Shown here piece after piece: positions 41,713-51,872 of a stretch of 64,000 nucleotides of DNA. Origin of the DNA: Sphingomonas leidyi (GTDB lineage: Bacteria; Pseudomonadota; Alphaproteobacteria; Sphingomonadales; Sphingomonadaceae); contig NZ_JAASQV010000002.1 in NCBI RefSeq assembly GCF_011761945.1, positions 248,001-312,000 of the forward strand, written 5' to 3'. The notes beneath the pieces were generated by a model. It saw only the letters and a list, made by a program, of their open reading frames with translations. It did not search any database and was not told the DNA's origin. How positions within the stretch are numbered: the stretch's first letter is position 1; every line of letters starts with the position of its first letter. The position numbers were made by a program, and so were the translations under genes.

Positions 41713-42032
41713 TGGTCCATCCTCTTCAGCAGATCGTCGAGCCGGTCGAAGCTGCCGGCCCATAGCGTTTCGTGCAGCCGCATCCAGTCGAGCAGCGGCG
41801 CCAGCCCCTTGGGATCGGCCCGGTAATGCGTCTCGCGGCCCTGCGGCCGGTCGAGCACCAGCCCCGCGCCCTTCAGTATCGCGAGATGCTTGGAGACCGC
41901 CGGCTGCGAGATCCCCGCCCCGTCGGTCAATGCACGCACGGTCAGCTCGGACCGCGCGAGCCGCTCGAACAGCGCGCGGCGCGTGGGATCGCCCAATGCG
42001 CGGAACAGCGTATCGAAGGCACTCGGCTCCAT
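41709..42032 (-). CDS. ArsR-family transcriptional repressor
   Basis: A 107-residue winged-helix repressor: FDTLFRALGDPTRRALFERL, LTVRALTDGAGISQPAVSKHLAILKGAGLV and REGRETHYRA-like wing (GRETHYRADPKGL). No metal-binding CxC motif (ELCVCDL-type) is present, so it belongs to the non-metal group that controls an SRPBCC partner. The first gene of a two-gene operon, it faces an inverted repeat 11 bases before its start, its likely own operator. Confidence 0.93.
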   Translation of the reverse strand: MEPSAFDTLFRALGDPTRRALFERLARSELTVRALTDGAGISQPAVSKHLAILKGAGLVLDRPQGRETHYRADPKGLAPLLDWMRLHETLWAGSFDRLDDLLKRMDQ

Positions 42033-42042
42033 GCGTTAATTC

Positions 42043-42059
42043 ATAACCCCCTGGTTATA
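42043..42059. promoter_or_regulatory. Probable ArsR operator (inverted repeat)
   Basis: ATAACC-N5-GGTTAT, a perfect 6-bp inverted repeat 11 bases upstream of the ArsR-family start and within its promoter region. Dimeric ArsR proteins bind such dyads; the site would give autoregulation. The remaining ~180 bases up to the OPT gene show nothing else I recognise. Confidence 0.6.
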
Positions 42060-42235
42060 ACAATCAACCTCCGCGTAAAAAACGCTGTCCTACCGGGCGC
42101 GCAGATGCCACGCTCCGCCGATGACCAACGCATTCCTTACCAATCCGGCCGCCCCGTGCGCCTTGCCGCGGGGAAAGACCCCCGCGTGCGATGATGTCGC
42201 GACCTTTGCGACTTCCCGCGCGGAGATCTGACCCG

Positions 42236-44260
<2,025 letters not shown>

Positions 44261-44268
44261 TGGGGGAA

Positions 44269-44292
44269 GGCGGCGGGGATCGCCCCGCCGCC
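44269..44292. terminator. Hairpin between convergent OPT and GH130 genes
   Basis: A perfect 10-bp stem (GGCGGCGGGG with CCCCGCCGCC) and a 4-base ATCG loop, 8 bases after the OPT stop. It could terminate both convergent transcripts, but no T tract follows on either strand. Confidence 0.5.
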
Positions 44293-44332
44293 GTTCACTT
44301 CATCTGATCGAGGCCGTTCACTTCATCTGATC
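44290..44332. repeat. 23-bp tandem duplication at the GH130 stop codon
   Basis: GCCGTTCACTTCATCTGATC occurs at 44290-44309 and again at 44313-44332, with 3 bases between (period 23). On the minus strand each copy encodes the last residues DQMK and a TGA. Only the inner copy ends the protein; the outer one is a duplicate tail. Confidence 0.85.
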
Positions 44333-45604
44333 AAGGATCGAGCGGATCGGCACGAAGGCGAAGGCGACCGAGCTGTCGGCCACGCCATAGGGGATGAACA
44401 GCTTGTCACCATGCCTGATGGCGCCGCAGGTATAGACGACATTGGGCACATATCCTTCGCGGTCCTGGTCCGCCGCGGCGAGCAGCGGCTCGCTCGAGCG
44501 GGCGAGGACCCTGGACGGATCGTGCTTGTCGAGCAAAGCCGCGCCGATCGAATATTTGCGCATCGCACCGACGCCGTGGGTGAGGATCAGCCAGCCCTGG
44601 TCGAGCTCGATCGGCGGGCCGCAATTGCCCATCTGGACGAGCTCCCAGGGGAATTTCGGCTTGATCAGCAGCTCGCCGCCGTCCCAGTTGGTGATGTCGT
44701 CCGAGGCGTGGAGGAAGATGTTCTCGCCGTCCTGCCGGCCCAGCATCATGTAGCGGCCGTTCACCGTGCGCGGGAACAGCGCCATGCCCTTGTTGCGGCT
44801 CGCGCTGCCCGACATCGGCACCAGGTCGAAGCTGCGCCAGTCGCGCGTCCGCAGCAGCTCGGACTGGATCACCGACCCGTTATAGGCGGTGTAGGTGCCG
44901 ATCCATTCCTCCTGCCCGTCCTCATGGCGGAAATGGGTGATGCGCAGGTCTTCGAGGCCGTTGGACTGGGCCTTGGTGATCGGGAAGATCACCGTGCCCG
45001 AAAGCGTCGAATCGCGGTGGCGATAGACCGTCACCGGCCCTTCGGGGATATGCTCCTCGTCCTCCTCGCGGGCATCGGCGGCAGTGGCGAAGGGCGGTTC
45101 CGGCGCGAGTGTCAGGTCGTTCCGATCGGTGATGATGCCTTCGCGAAAGGCAACCGAGGAGATGTGCCCCTCGCCCACGGCGCGCAGGCTCATCAGGATG
45201 CGCAGCGATCCCGGCGGCATGCCGGTCTGATCGTAATGCGGCACGGCGCTGGGGTTCATCAGCGCAGCGGCGGCATAGCTGTATTCGTGGCAGAAATAGG
45301 CGCCGATCAGCTGGCGCTTCTCGTCACCGATCTGGCTGCCGTCGAGGCCGAGCATCGCCTCGATCTCGTCATAGCGCGTCATGAACACGCGGCGCGTCTG
45401 CCAGTGGCGCGCCTCGAAATCCTTGAGCACGATCTCCAGCTGGCTGCGCGCCTCGCCGGGCGACATCGCCAGCACTTCGCTCACCAGCCGTTCGGTGCGG
45501 CTCGGCGCCGATCCGTTCGACGCCCAGGCAATGTGGAAGGGCCGCACCACGACGCGCGAAGGATCCGCACGCAGGCGCAGCGCATGATTGAAAAGTTCGA
45601 GCAT
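44318..45604 (-). CDS. GH130-family glycoside phosphorylase/hydrolase
   Basis: A 428-residue enzyme with a five-blade beta-propeller pattern. GH130 features are WEEWIGTYTAYNG-like sequence (EEWIGTYTAYNGSVIQSELLRT), NKGMALFPRTVNGRYMMLGRQDGENIFL and WELVQMGNCGPPIELDQGWLILTHGVG. GH130 enzymes phosphorolyse or hydrolyse mannosides. The start ATG 45604 has GGGAG four bases upstream; an in-frame ATG at 45619 adds 5 residues. It follows the glycosyltransferase gene by 43 bases in one operon, so the pair may make and recycle one mannose-containing glycan. Confidence 0.9.
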   Translation of the reverse strand: MLELFNHALRLRADPSRVVVRPFHIAWASNGSAPSRTERLVSEVLAMSPGEARSQLEIVLKDFEARHWQTRRVFMTRYDEIEAMLGLDGSQIGDEKRQLIGAYFCHEYSYAAAALMNPSAVPHYDQTGMPPGSLRILMSLRAVGEGHISSVAFREGIITDRNDLTLAPEPPFATAADAREEDEEHIPEGPVTVYRHRDSTLSGTVIFPITKAQSNGLEDLRITHFRHEDGQEEWIGTYTAYNGSVIQSELLRTRDWRSFDLVPMSGSASRNKGMALFPRTVNGRYMMLGRQDGENIFLHASDDITNWDGGELLIKPKFPWELVQMGNCGPPIELDQGWLILTHGVGAMRKYSIGAALLDKHDPSRVLARSSEPLLAAADQDREGYVPNVVYTCGAIRHGDKLFIPYGVADSSVAFAFVPIRSILDQMK

Positions 45605-45647
45605 TCGGCTCCCAGCCATTGTCCCCGCACCGATGCCCAGGCTGACG

Positions 45648-47909
45648 CTAGGCGACGGCGGCTCGCACCGGTGTTGCCACGTTTCCGGTTGCCTTTGAAA
45701 GAGCCGAAATCGCGCAATTGGCGAGCTGGAGCGCCAAAATGGACTCGGCGCCCTGGTTGCGGTTGAGCCCATGCGGCATCAATCCGTCGAAACATCCCCC
45801 GTCCTGGGCGCTGGCGAGCGGCAGCTCGAGGTCGTTCGCGCCAAGGTACCAGCGATAGGCACGCATCGCCTCCTCCACCCAGCGCTTGTCGCCCGTCGCC
45901 TCATGGGCGGCGACGCAGGCCTCCACCGTCGCCTGCGCCTCGAGCGGCTGCTGGTCGAACTGGAGCGGCGCGGCATAGGCGCGCCCGAAGCTCTCCGTGC
46001 CGACGGCGCGGAAGCGGCCCTCGGGCGAGGTCTGCCGGCCGACGATCCATTCGAGCGTCTCGAGCCCGACGCCGGTGAAGTCGCGCCGGCCCAGCGCCGT
46101 GCCGGCGCGCAGCAGCGCTTCGGGCAGGCGGGCATTGTCATAGGCGAGCACAATCTCGAACCATTGCCATTCGGGGCGGCGATTGCGGTCGAGCAGCGCG
46201 ATCAGCTCTTCGCCGAACCGGGTGAGGATCTCGCGGCCGAGCGCATGGCCGGGATGCGCGCCGAGCATCGCGGCGCCCCCCAGCATCGCGAAGGCGCGCG
46301 CCCGCGGGCTGCCTAGCTCGAGCGCGATCGGAGCGGTGGCGTCGAACAGGGCCGAGGCCCAGTCGCGATGCTTCTGCGCCCGGGCGTCGCGCGCCGTAAC
46401 GCCCAGCGCCCACAGCGCGCGGCCGTTCGAATCCTCGGAGCCGGCATCCTCGCACCAGGTCCGGTCGAAATTCATGAAGTTGCGGAAGCGGCGCAGGTCC
46501 GGATTCCAGGCATATTGAACGAACGCGGCATAGACGCTGGTCCATTTGTCGCGCAGGCCCTCGTCCATCGCCTCCACCCTGCTCATCAGGATGAGCGCTC
46601 GGGCATTGTCGTCGATGCAATAGCCATGGCGGCGATCGGGCACCGAATAGATCGAGTGCTGCAACATGCCGGTCGCGTCGCTCATCCGCTCGACCGCGGC
46701 GAGGTCGGGCTCGAGCGGCACCAGCGCCTTGGCCGGCCGGGCGAAGCGGCGCGGCCGGGCGGCGACGATGGCTGCCAGGGCATCCATCGCGGCTTCGGCG
46801 AGGCGCGGCCACAACATGGTGCGACCACGGGCATAGGCGCGCGCGGCCAGCGCCATCCGCGCCGGTTCGTCGGCGAGCAGGCGGACGATCTCGCGGGCAA
46901 GGGCGGCACTGTCCTGGAAGGGCACCAGCACGCCGTGACCGTCCGCCAGTATCTCGGCCGCGTGGATATAGGGGGTCGAGACCACCGGCTTGCCCACCGC
47001 CACCGCATAGGAAAGCGTGCCCGACGTGATCTGCGCGGGATTGGGATAGGGCGTCGCATAGACCTCCGCCGCCTGGAGATAGTCGAGCAGCGCGCCCTGC
47101 TCGACGAACCCGTCGACAAAGGCGACGTGCCCGGCCACGCCGAGATCGGCGGCCTGCGCCTTCAGCCGGTCGCGATAGGCTTCGCCCTCGCGCACGACGA
47201 GGTTCGGATGCGTCGCGCCCAGGATCACATAGAGCGCGTCGGGCCGTGCCGCGGCGATCGCCGGCATCGCCTCGATCATCGCCTCGATGCCCTTGCTCGG
47301 CGCCAGCAGGCCGAAGGTGAGGATCACTTCGCGCCCCTGCCAGCCGAAGCGCGGCTTGAAGTCCCGCGGATCGGCGAAGGGGCGATCGGGCACGCCATGC
47401 GGAATCGTCGCGATCTTCCTGTCGTCGGCGCCGTGCACGCGCTTGAGGATGTCGCGGCCCTTGTCCGCCATCACGATCACGCGCGCGGCGCGGCGCAGCA
47501 GCGCCTCCATCACGCGCCGCTGATCGGGATCGGGATTCTCCAGCACCGTGTGCAGCGTCGCGATCACCGGGATCGACAGCCGGTCGAGCAGCGCGATCAG
47601 ATAGTCGCCGGCGGGACCGCCATAGATGCCATATTCATGCTGGACCCACAGCGCCTGCGCGCCCGAAGCCTCGATCGCCCGGGCGGCACCGAGATAGGCG
47701 ACGCGGTCCTGCTCGGGGATCGCGGCAGTCACCGCATCGGGATAGTCATACCGCCCCGGATGATCGTCCATCGCATAGACGTCGACCTTAAGGTCCGGGA
47801 AACGCTGCTTGAGCGCGGCATGGGTGTCGGTCGTGTAGGTGGCGAGCCCGCATTTGCGCGGCAGGAAGTTACCGATCAGTGCGAGGTGCTGGATATTCGG
47901 GGCTTTCAT
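45648..47909 (-). CDS. Family 4 glycosyltransferase fused to a C-terminal alpha-helical domain
   Basis: A 753-residue two-part protein. Residues 1 to about 370 are a GT-B, GT4-type transferase: IGNFLPRKCGLATYTTDTHAAL, a donor region with HDFPHGVPDRPF-like (IPHGVPDRPF) and SKGIEAMIEAMPAI, then YPNPAQITSGTLSYAVAVGKPVVSTPY. The rest, from about residue 400, is helical with GYCIDDNARALIL, WCEDAGSEDSNGRALWALG and NRNQGAESILALQLA, like an (alpha/alpha)6 glycosidase toroid. Donor and acceptor are unknown; the GH130 partner suggests mannose. A TTCA-N7-TTCA box lies 76-90 bases before its start. Confidence 0.88.
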   Translation of the reverse strand: MKAPNIQHLALIGNFLPRKCGLATYTTDTHAALKQRFPDLKVDVYAMDDHPGRYDYPDAVTAAIPEQDRVAYLGAARAIEASGAQALWVQHEYGIYGGPAGDYLIALLDRLSIPVIATLHTVLENPDPDQRRVMEALLRRAARVIVMADKGRDILKRVHGADDRKIATIPHGVPDRPFADPRDFKPRFGWQGREVILTFGLLAPSKGIEAMIEAMPAIAAARPDALYVILGATHPNLVVREGEAYRDRLKAQAADLGVAGHVAFVDGFVEQGALLDYLQAAEVYATPYPNPAQITSGTLSYAVAVGKPVVSTPYIHAAEILADGHGVLVPFQDSAALAREIVRLLADEPARMALAARAYARGRTMLWPRLAEAAMDALAAIVAARPRRFARPAKALVPLEPDLAAVERMSDATGMLQHSIYSVPDRRHGYCIDDNARALILMSRVEAMDEGLRDKWTSVYAAFVQYAWNPDLRRFRNFMNFDRTWCEDAGSEDSNGRALWALGVTARDARAQKHRDWASALFDATAPIALELGSPRARAFAMLGGAAMLGAHPGHALGREILTRFGEELIALLDRNRRPEWQWFEIVLAYDNARLPEALLRAGTALGRRDFTGVGLETLEWIVGRQTSPEGRFRAVGTESFGRAYAAPLQFDQQPLEAQATVEACVAAHEATGDKRWVEEAMRAYRWYLGANDLELPLASAQDGGCFDGLMPHGLNRNQGAESILALQLANCAISALSKATGNVATPVRAAVA

Positions 47910-47983
47910 GCGCCGATCTTTCCCTTCGCTATCGCAAACTCAATTGCGCGTAAGCCCCACGCTCGCCCTTCCAAACCAACTGT

Positions 47984-48000
47984 TTTCAATAAGGTTTCAT
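47984..48000. promoter_or_regulatory. Putative response-regulator box before the GT-GH130 operon
   Basis: TTTCAA and TTTCAT separated by 5 bases place TTCA at 47985 and 47996, period 11, the same geometry as before the PepSY operon and degP. It is 75 bases upstream of the glycosyltransferase start, but its orientation is opposite to the gene, unlike the other three sites. Confidence 0.4.
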
Positions 48001-48053
48001 CTTGCTGCAACGCAGCATGCTACGACCGTCCGGTCGCCTTGTAAATCTGGCGT

Positions 48054-48509
48054 TCAGCCGCGGCCGCGATAGCCGGAAACCCCCTGATCCGGTATCCAGA
48101 CACCCTCCGGCGGCGCACCCGACTGCCAGAAGACGTCGATCGGTATGCCGCCGCGCGGGTACCAATAGCCGCCGATCCTGAGCCATTCCGGCTGCATCTC
48201 GTCGAACAGCCGCTGGCCGATGCCGACGGTGCAATCCTCGTGAAAGGCGCCATGGTTGCGGAAGGATCCGAGGAACAGCTTGAGCGACTTGGATTCGACG
48301 ATCATGTCGCCCGGCACATAGTCGAGCACCAGATGCGCGAAATCCGGCTGGCCGGTGATCGGGCAGAGCGAAGTGAACTCGGGCGCCGCGAAGCGGATGA
48401 GATAGCGCGTGCCCTTGCGCGGATTGGGCACATAGTCGAGTTCGGCCTCCTCCGGCGTGGCGGGAAGGATCGAGGTTTTTCCGAGATGCTTGGCGTCCAT
48501 CCCGGCCAT
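48054..48509 (-). CDS. queF: NADPH-dependent preQ0 reductase QueF
   Basis: A 151-residue type I QueF that reduces the nitrile of 7-cyano-7-deazaguanine (preQ0) to preQ1 in queuosine tRNA-modification synthesis. The catalytic cysteine C49 and acid D56 lie in [12 protein letters not shown] with the same 7-residue spacing as B. subtilis C55/D62. The substrate glutamate is in FHEDC (EDCTVGIG). The ATG at 48500 is an alternative start. It is divergent from sseA with only 44 bases between; no preQ1 riboswitch fits there. Confidence 0.95.
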   Translation of the reverse strand: MAGMDAKHLGKTSILPATPEEAELDYVPNPRKGTRYLIRFAAPEFTSLCPITGQPDFAHLVLDYVPGDMIVESKSLKLFLGSFRNHGAFHEDCTVGIGQRLFDEMQPEWLRIGGYWYPRGGIPIDVFWQSGAPPEGVWIPDQGVSGYRGRG

Positions 48510-48553
48510 GTAGGCGTTTGCGGAGCGCTTTGCATCCTTCTAGGACGCTTTCC

Positions 48554-49378
48554 ATGGACGGGCTCGTTACGACCGAATGGCTGGCCGGCACCGATGGCGT
48601 GCTGGTGCTCGATGCAACCTATAGCTCGACGATCCCCGGATCGCCGCCGCGCGATCCCCGCGCCGAGTTCGAGGCCGAGCATATTGCCGGCGCGCGCTTC
48701 CTCGATCTCGACACGCTGGTGGACGAGACCAGCCCGCTCCCCTCGACCGTGCCGACCGTCGCCAGGATCGCCGAGCGGCTGCGCGCACTGGGAGCGGACA
48801 CCGAAACGCCGATCATCCTCTACGACAATGGCCCGCACCATACTTCGTGCCGTGCCTGGTGGGTGCTGCGGCTCGCCGGCGTCGACGTGGCGCTGCTCGA
48901 CGGCGGCATGGCCAAGTGGAAGGCGGAAGGCCGTGCCGTGGCGAGCGGCCCGCATCGGGCCGAGCCCGGCAATTTCCAGCCCCGGCCGCCTCGGGCCCAG
49001 ATGCGCACGCTCGAGCAGATGAAGGCCGAGACCGGGCAGATCGCCGATGCCCGCTCGGCCGCGCGCTTCACCGGCGCGGAAGCTGATCCGCGCACCGAAG
49101 TCGCCGCGGGCCATATCCCGGGATCGCGCAACGTCCCCTATCCGAAATTCTTCAACCCCGACGGCACCTGGAAGGCCCCCAATCATATCCGCGCGGTGTT
49201 CGAGGAGCACGGCATCGACCTCGCCCGCCCGCTGGTCACCACCTGCGGCTCGGGCATCACCGCCGCGATCCTGGCGTTCGGCGCGCACCTGCTCGACAAC
49301 GAGGCCGCGCTGTACGACGGCAGCTGGACGGAATGGGGTAGCCGGCCCGAGACCGCCAAGGCATTGGGACCGGCATGA
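48554..49378 (+). CDS. sseA: 3-mercaptopyruvate/thiosulfate sulfurtransferase
   Basis: A 274-residue double-rhodanese enzyme. The inactive N-terminal domain ends near residue 140 and the C-terminal one bears the persulfide cysteine C231 in TTCGSGITAAIL. The CGSGITA loop is that of mercaptopyruvate sulfurtransferases (SseA). It moves sulfur from 3-mercaptopyruvate to cyanide or thiol acceptors. Cytoplasmic. Its ATG at 48554 is preferred over an upstream in-frame ATG. It overlaps the metC-like gene by 4 bases, joining two cysteine/sulfur enzymes. Confidence 0.94.
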   Translation: MDGLVTTEWLAGTDGVLVLDATYSSTIPGSPPRDPRAEFEAEHIAGARFLDLDTLVDETSPLPSTVPTVARIAERLRALGADTETPIILYDNGPHHTSCRAWWVLRLAGVDVALLDGGMAKWKAEGRAVASGPHRAEPGNFQPRPPRAQMRTLEQMKAETGQIADARSAARFTGAEADPRTEVAAGHIPGSRNVPYPKFFNPDGTWKAPNHIRAVFEEHGIDLARPLVTTCGSGITAAILAFGAHLLDNEAALYDGSWTEWGSRPETAKALGPA

Positions 49379-50559
49379 GCGAGAAGCAGGACAAGACCAA
49401 GGTCGTCGCCGCCGGTCGGCGCAAGGAATGGACCCAGGGCATCGTCAACCCGCCGGTGTGGCGCGCCTCGACGATCCTCTATGACGATGTGGCGCATCTG
49501 CGCGCCAGCGGCGCCAGCGATACCCATCATCGCCTGTTCTACGGCCGGCGCGGCACGCCGACGCAATGGTCGCTCGCCGATGCGCTGACCGAGCTCGAGC
49601 CGGGCGCCGAGGCGACTTTGCTCTACCCATCCGGCGTCGCCGCCATCGCCTCGACCCTGCTTGCCCTGCTCTCCCCCGGCGACCATCTGCTGCTTCCCGA
49701 CAGCAGCTACGACCCGACGCGCAACTTCGCCAACGGCCTGCTGCGGCGGATGGGAGTCGAGACCAGCTATTATGATCCGCTGATCGGCGAAGGCATCGCG
49801 GCGCTGTGCCGCGCGAATACGAGGGTGATCCTCCTGGAGAGCCCCGGCAGCCTGACCTTCGAGGTGCAGGACGTGCCGGCGATCGTCGCGGCGGCCAGGG
49901 ACCGCGGCATCGCGACGGTGCTCGACAATACCTGGGCGACTCCCCTGCTCTTCCCCGCGATCGCGCGCGGGATCGACTATACGATCCTCGCCGCGACCAA
50001 ATATGTCGTCGGCCATTCCGACGTGATGCTGGGCTCGGTCACCGCGGCCCAGGGCAGATATGCGGCGCTGCGCGACGCCAGCTATCAGCTCGGCCAGACG
50101 GCCAGCCCCGACGACGCCTGGCTGGGCGCGCGCGGCTTGCGCACCATGGCGATCCGGCTGGAACAGCATGGCCGCGCGGCGCTGCGGATCGCCGAATGGC
50201 TGAAGACTCGCCCCGAAGTGGCGCGCGTGCTCCACCCGGCGCTGCCCGATTGCCCGGGGCACGCGCTCTTCCAGCGCGACTTCAAGGGCGCCTCGGGCCT
50301 GTTCTCCTTTGTCCTCGCCGGCGGCGGCGAGAAGGCGCGCGCCGCGCTGATCGACGGCCTCGAGCATTTCGGCATCGGCTATAGCTGGGGCGGCTATGAG
50401 AGCCTGGCCCTGCCGGTCGACCCCCAGCGCTTCCGCACCGCGACCGAGTGGAAGGCCGAGGGACCGGTCGTCCGCCTCCAGATCGGGCTCGAGGATCCGG
50501 ACGACCTGATCGCCGATCTCGCGCAAGGGCTCGCGCGCTTCGCCGGGATGCGCGGATGA
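49375..50559 (+). CDS. metC: Cystathionine beta-lyase
   Basis: A 394-residue PLP enzyme of the Cys/Met metabolism family, cleaving cystathionine to homocysteine. PLP lysine is K209 in AATKYVVGHSDVMLG. Other motifs are RLFYGRRGTPTQWSLADAL near residue 53, YPSGVAAI, and DNTWATPLLFPA. The -FYGRRGTPT- and 'SWGGYESLALP' elements favour beta-lyase over gamma-synthase. Overlaps both sseA and the mechanosensitive channel gene by 4 bases, so the three are co-translated. Confidence 0.94.
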   Translation: MSEKQDKTKVVAAGRRKEWTQGIVNPPVWRASTILYDDVAHLRASGASDTHHRLFYGRRGTPTQWSLADALTELEPGAEATLLYPSGVAAIASTLLALLSPGDHLLLPDSSYDPTRNFANGLLRRMGVETSYYDPLIGEGIAALCRANTRVILLESPGSLTFEVQDVPAIVAAARDRGIATVLDNTWATPLLFPAIARGIDYTILAATKYVVGHSDVMLGSVTAAQGRYAALRDASYQLGQTASPDDAWLGARGLRTMAIRLEQHGRAALRIAEWLKTRPEVARVLHPALPDCPGHALFQRDFKGASGLFSFVLAGGGEKARAALIDGLEHFGIGYSWGGYESLALPVDPQRFRTATEWKAEGPVVRLQIGLEDPDDLIADLAQGLARFAGMRG

Positions 50560-51827
50560 TGCAGCGGTTCGGCGACTGGCTGGCGGGACACGACCTCCCT
50601 TCGCCGCCCGAACTGTCCGAAGCGGGCATCGCCGCCGCGCTCGCCATCGTCGCCCTGGCGCTGGGCTGGTTCGCCGGCCGCAGGATCGGCGGACGCATCG
50701 CCGAATATTGGTCGCGCGACGCCGATCACGGCCCGCTGTTCAGCGGGCGCATCTGCGACGTGATCCGTCACGGCGTGGCCACGCTGCTGCTCGGCGTCAT
50801 CCTCTCCGCCTGGCCCTGGCACCCGCTCGCCGCGCTGGGGCTGGGCTTCGCCACCGGGGCCGCCGCCGCCATGTTCACCGTCGCGGTGCTGCGGGGCCTC
50901 AACCTGCCGCGCTGGATCGCCTGGAGCGTGGCCGCCATCGCCTTCGCCACCATATTGAGCCACGCGATCGGCGGGTTCGCGGCGACGCAGGACACGCTCG
51001 ACCGGGTCGGCGTGCAGATCGGCCAGCGGCGGCTCACCTTGCTCTCGCTGCTCAGCATCGCCGTCACCGTGCTGCTGCTCTTCGCGGGCGTGCGCCTGTT
51101 CAACCGGATGCTGACGCGGTGGATCGGCGGCGCGCGCGGCTTCGATCCCACCCAGAAGCTGCTCTTCCAGAAGCTGGCCGCGATCGCCGCGGTGATCGTC
51201 GCCTTCTTCGTCGGCATCGACTTGCTCGAAATCGACCTGACTGCCTTCACCGTCTTCTCGGGCGCGTTCGGGCTCGCCATCGGCTTCGGCCTGCAGAAGA
51301 CGATCGGCAACCTGATCGCCGGGATCATCCTGCTGATGGATCGCTCGATCAAGCCGGGCGACGTGATCGTGGTGGGCGACAGCTTCGGCTGGGTGAACAA
51401 GATCGGCGTACGCGCGGTCAGCGTCGTCACCCGCGACGGCAAGGAGCATCTGATCCCGAACGAGATATTGATGACGCAGGAAGTGGAGAACTGGTCGTAC
51501 ACCGATCGCAACGTCCGCGTCCGCATCCCGGTGACCGTCGCCTATGACTGCGACCTCAAGCTCGCCCAGGCGCTGATGCTGCGCGCCGCGAAGGAGAGCC
51601 CGCGCGCGCTCGACGATCCGCCCACCAATGTGCGCCTCGCGGCGTTCGGCGAAAGCGGCGTGGAGCACGAGATCCTCACCTGGATAAGCGACCCCGAGAG
51701 CGGCGTCGGCAATGTGAAGAGCGACGTGCTCAACCGGCTCTGGGTGATGTTCAAGGAACATGGCATCGCCCTCGCCCTGCCGCAGCGCGAGGTGCGGCTT
51801 CTCGGCGACGGGACGAAGCGAGACTAG
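50556..51827 (+). CDS. MscS-family mechanosensitive ion channel
   Basis: A 423-residue channel. About five hydrophobic helices precede the pore helix (FGLAIGFGLQKTIGNLIAGIILLMDRSIKPGD, roughly residues 241-272), the hallmark of the MscS superfamily. Then come the beta domain (VGDSFGWVNKIGVRAVSVVTRDGKEHLIPN) and an alpha/beta C-terminus. It relieves turgor on osmotic downshift. The ATG overlaps the metC stop by 4 bases. A methionine-cycle enzyme translationally coupled to such a channel is an odd pairing. Confidence 0.95.
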   Translation: MMQRFGDWLAGHDLPSPPELSEAGIAAALAIVALALGWFAGRRIGGRIAEYWSRDADHGPLFSGRICDVIRHGVATLLLGVILSAWPWHPLAALGLGFATGAAAAMFTVAVLRGLNLPRWIAWSVAAIAFATILSHAIGGFAATQDTLDRVGVQIGQRRLTLLSLLSIAVTVLLLFAGVRLFNRMLTRWIGGARGFDPTQKLLFQKLAAIAAVIVAFFVGIDLLEIDLTAFTVFSGAFGLAIGFGLQKTIGNLIAGIILLMDRSIKPGDVIVVGDSFGWVNKIGVRAVSVVTRDGKEHLIPNEILMTQEVENWSYTDRNVRVRIPVTVAYDCDLKLAQALMLRAAKESPRALDDPPTNVRLAAFGESGVEHEILTWISDPESGVGNVKSDVLNRLWVMFKEHGIALALPQREVRLLGDGTKRD

Positions 51828-51872
51828 ACTAGCCCATTGCCCTTTGCGGGGCGCGATCCCTATCTGGACGCC

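Noticed and set aside
48510..48553. A preQ1 riboswitch before queF
   Set aside because: Only 44 bases lie between queF and sseA, with no recognisable aptamer sequence.
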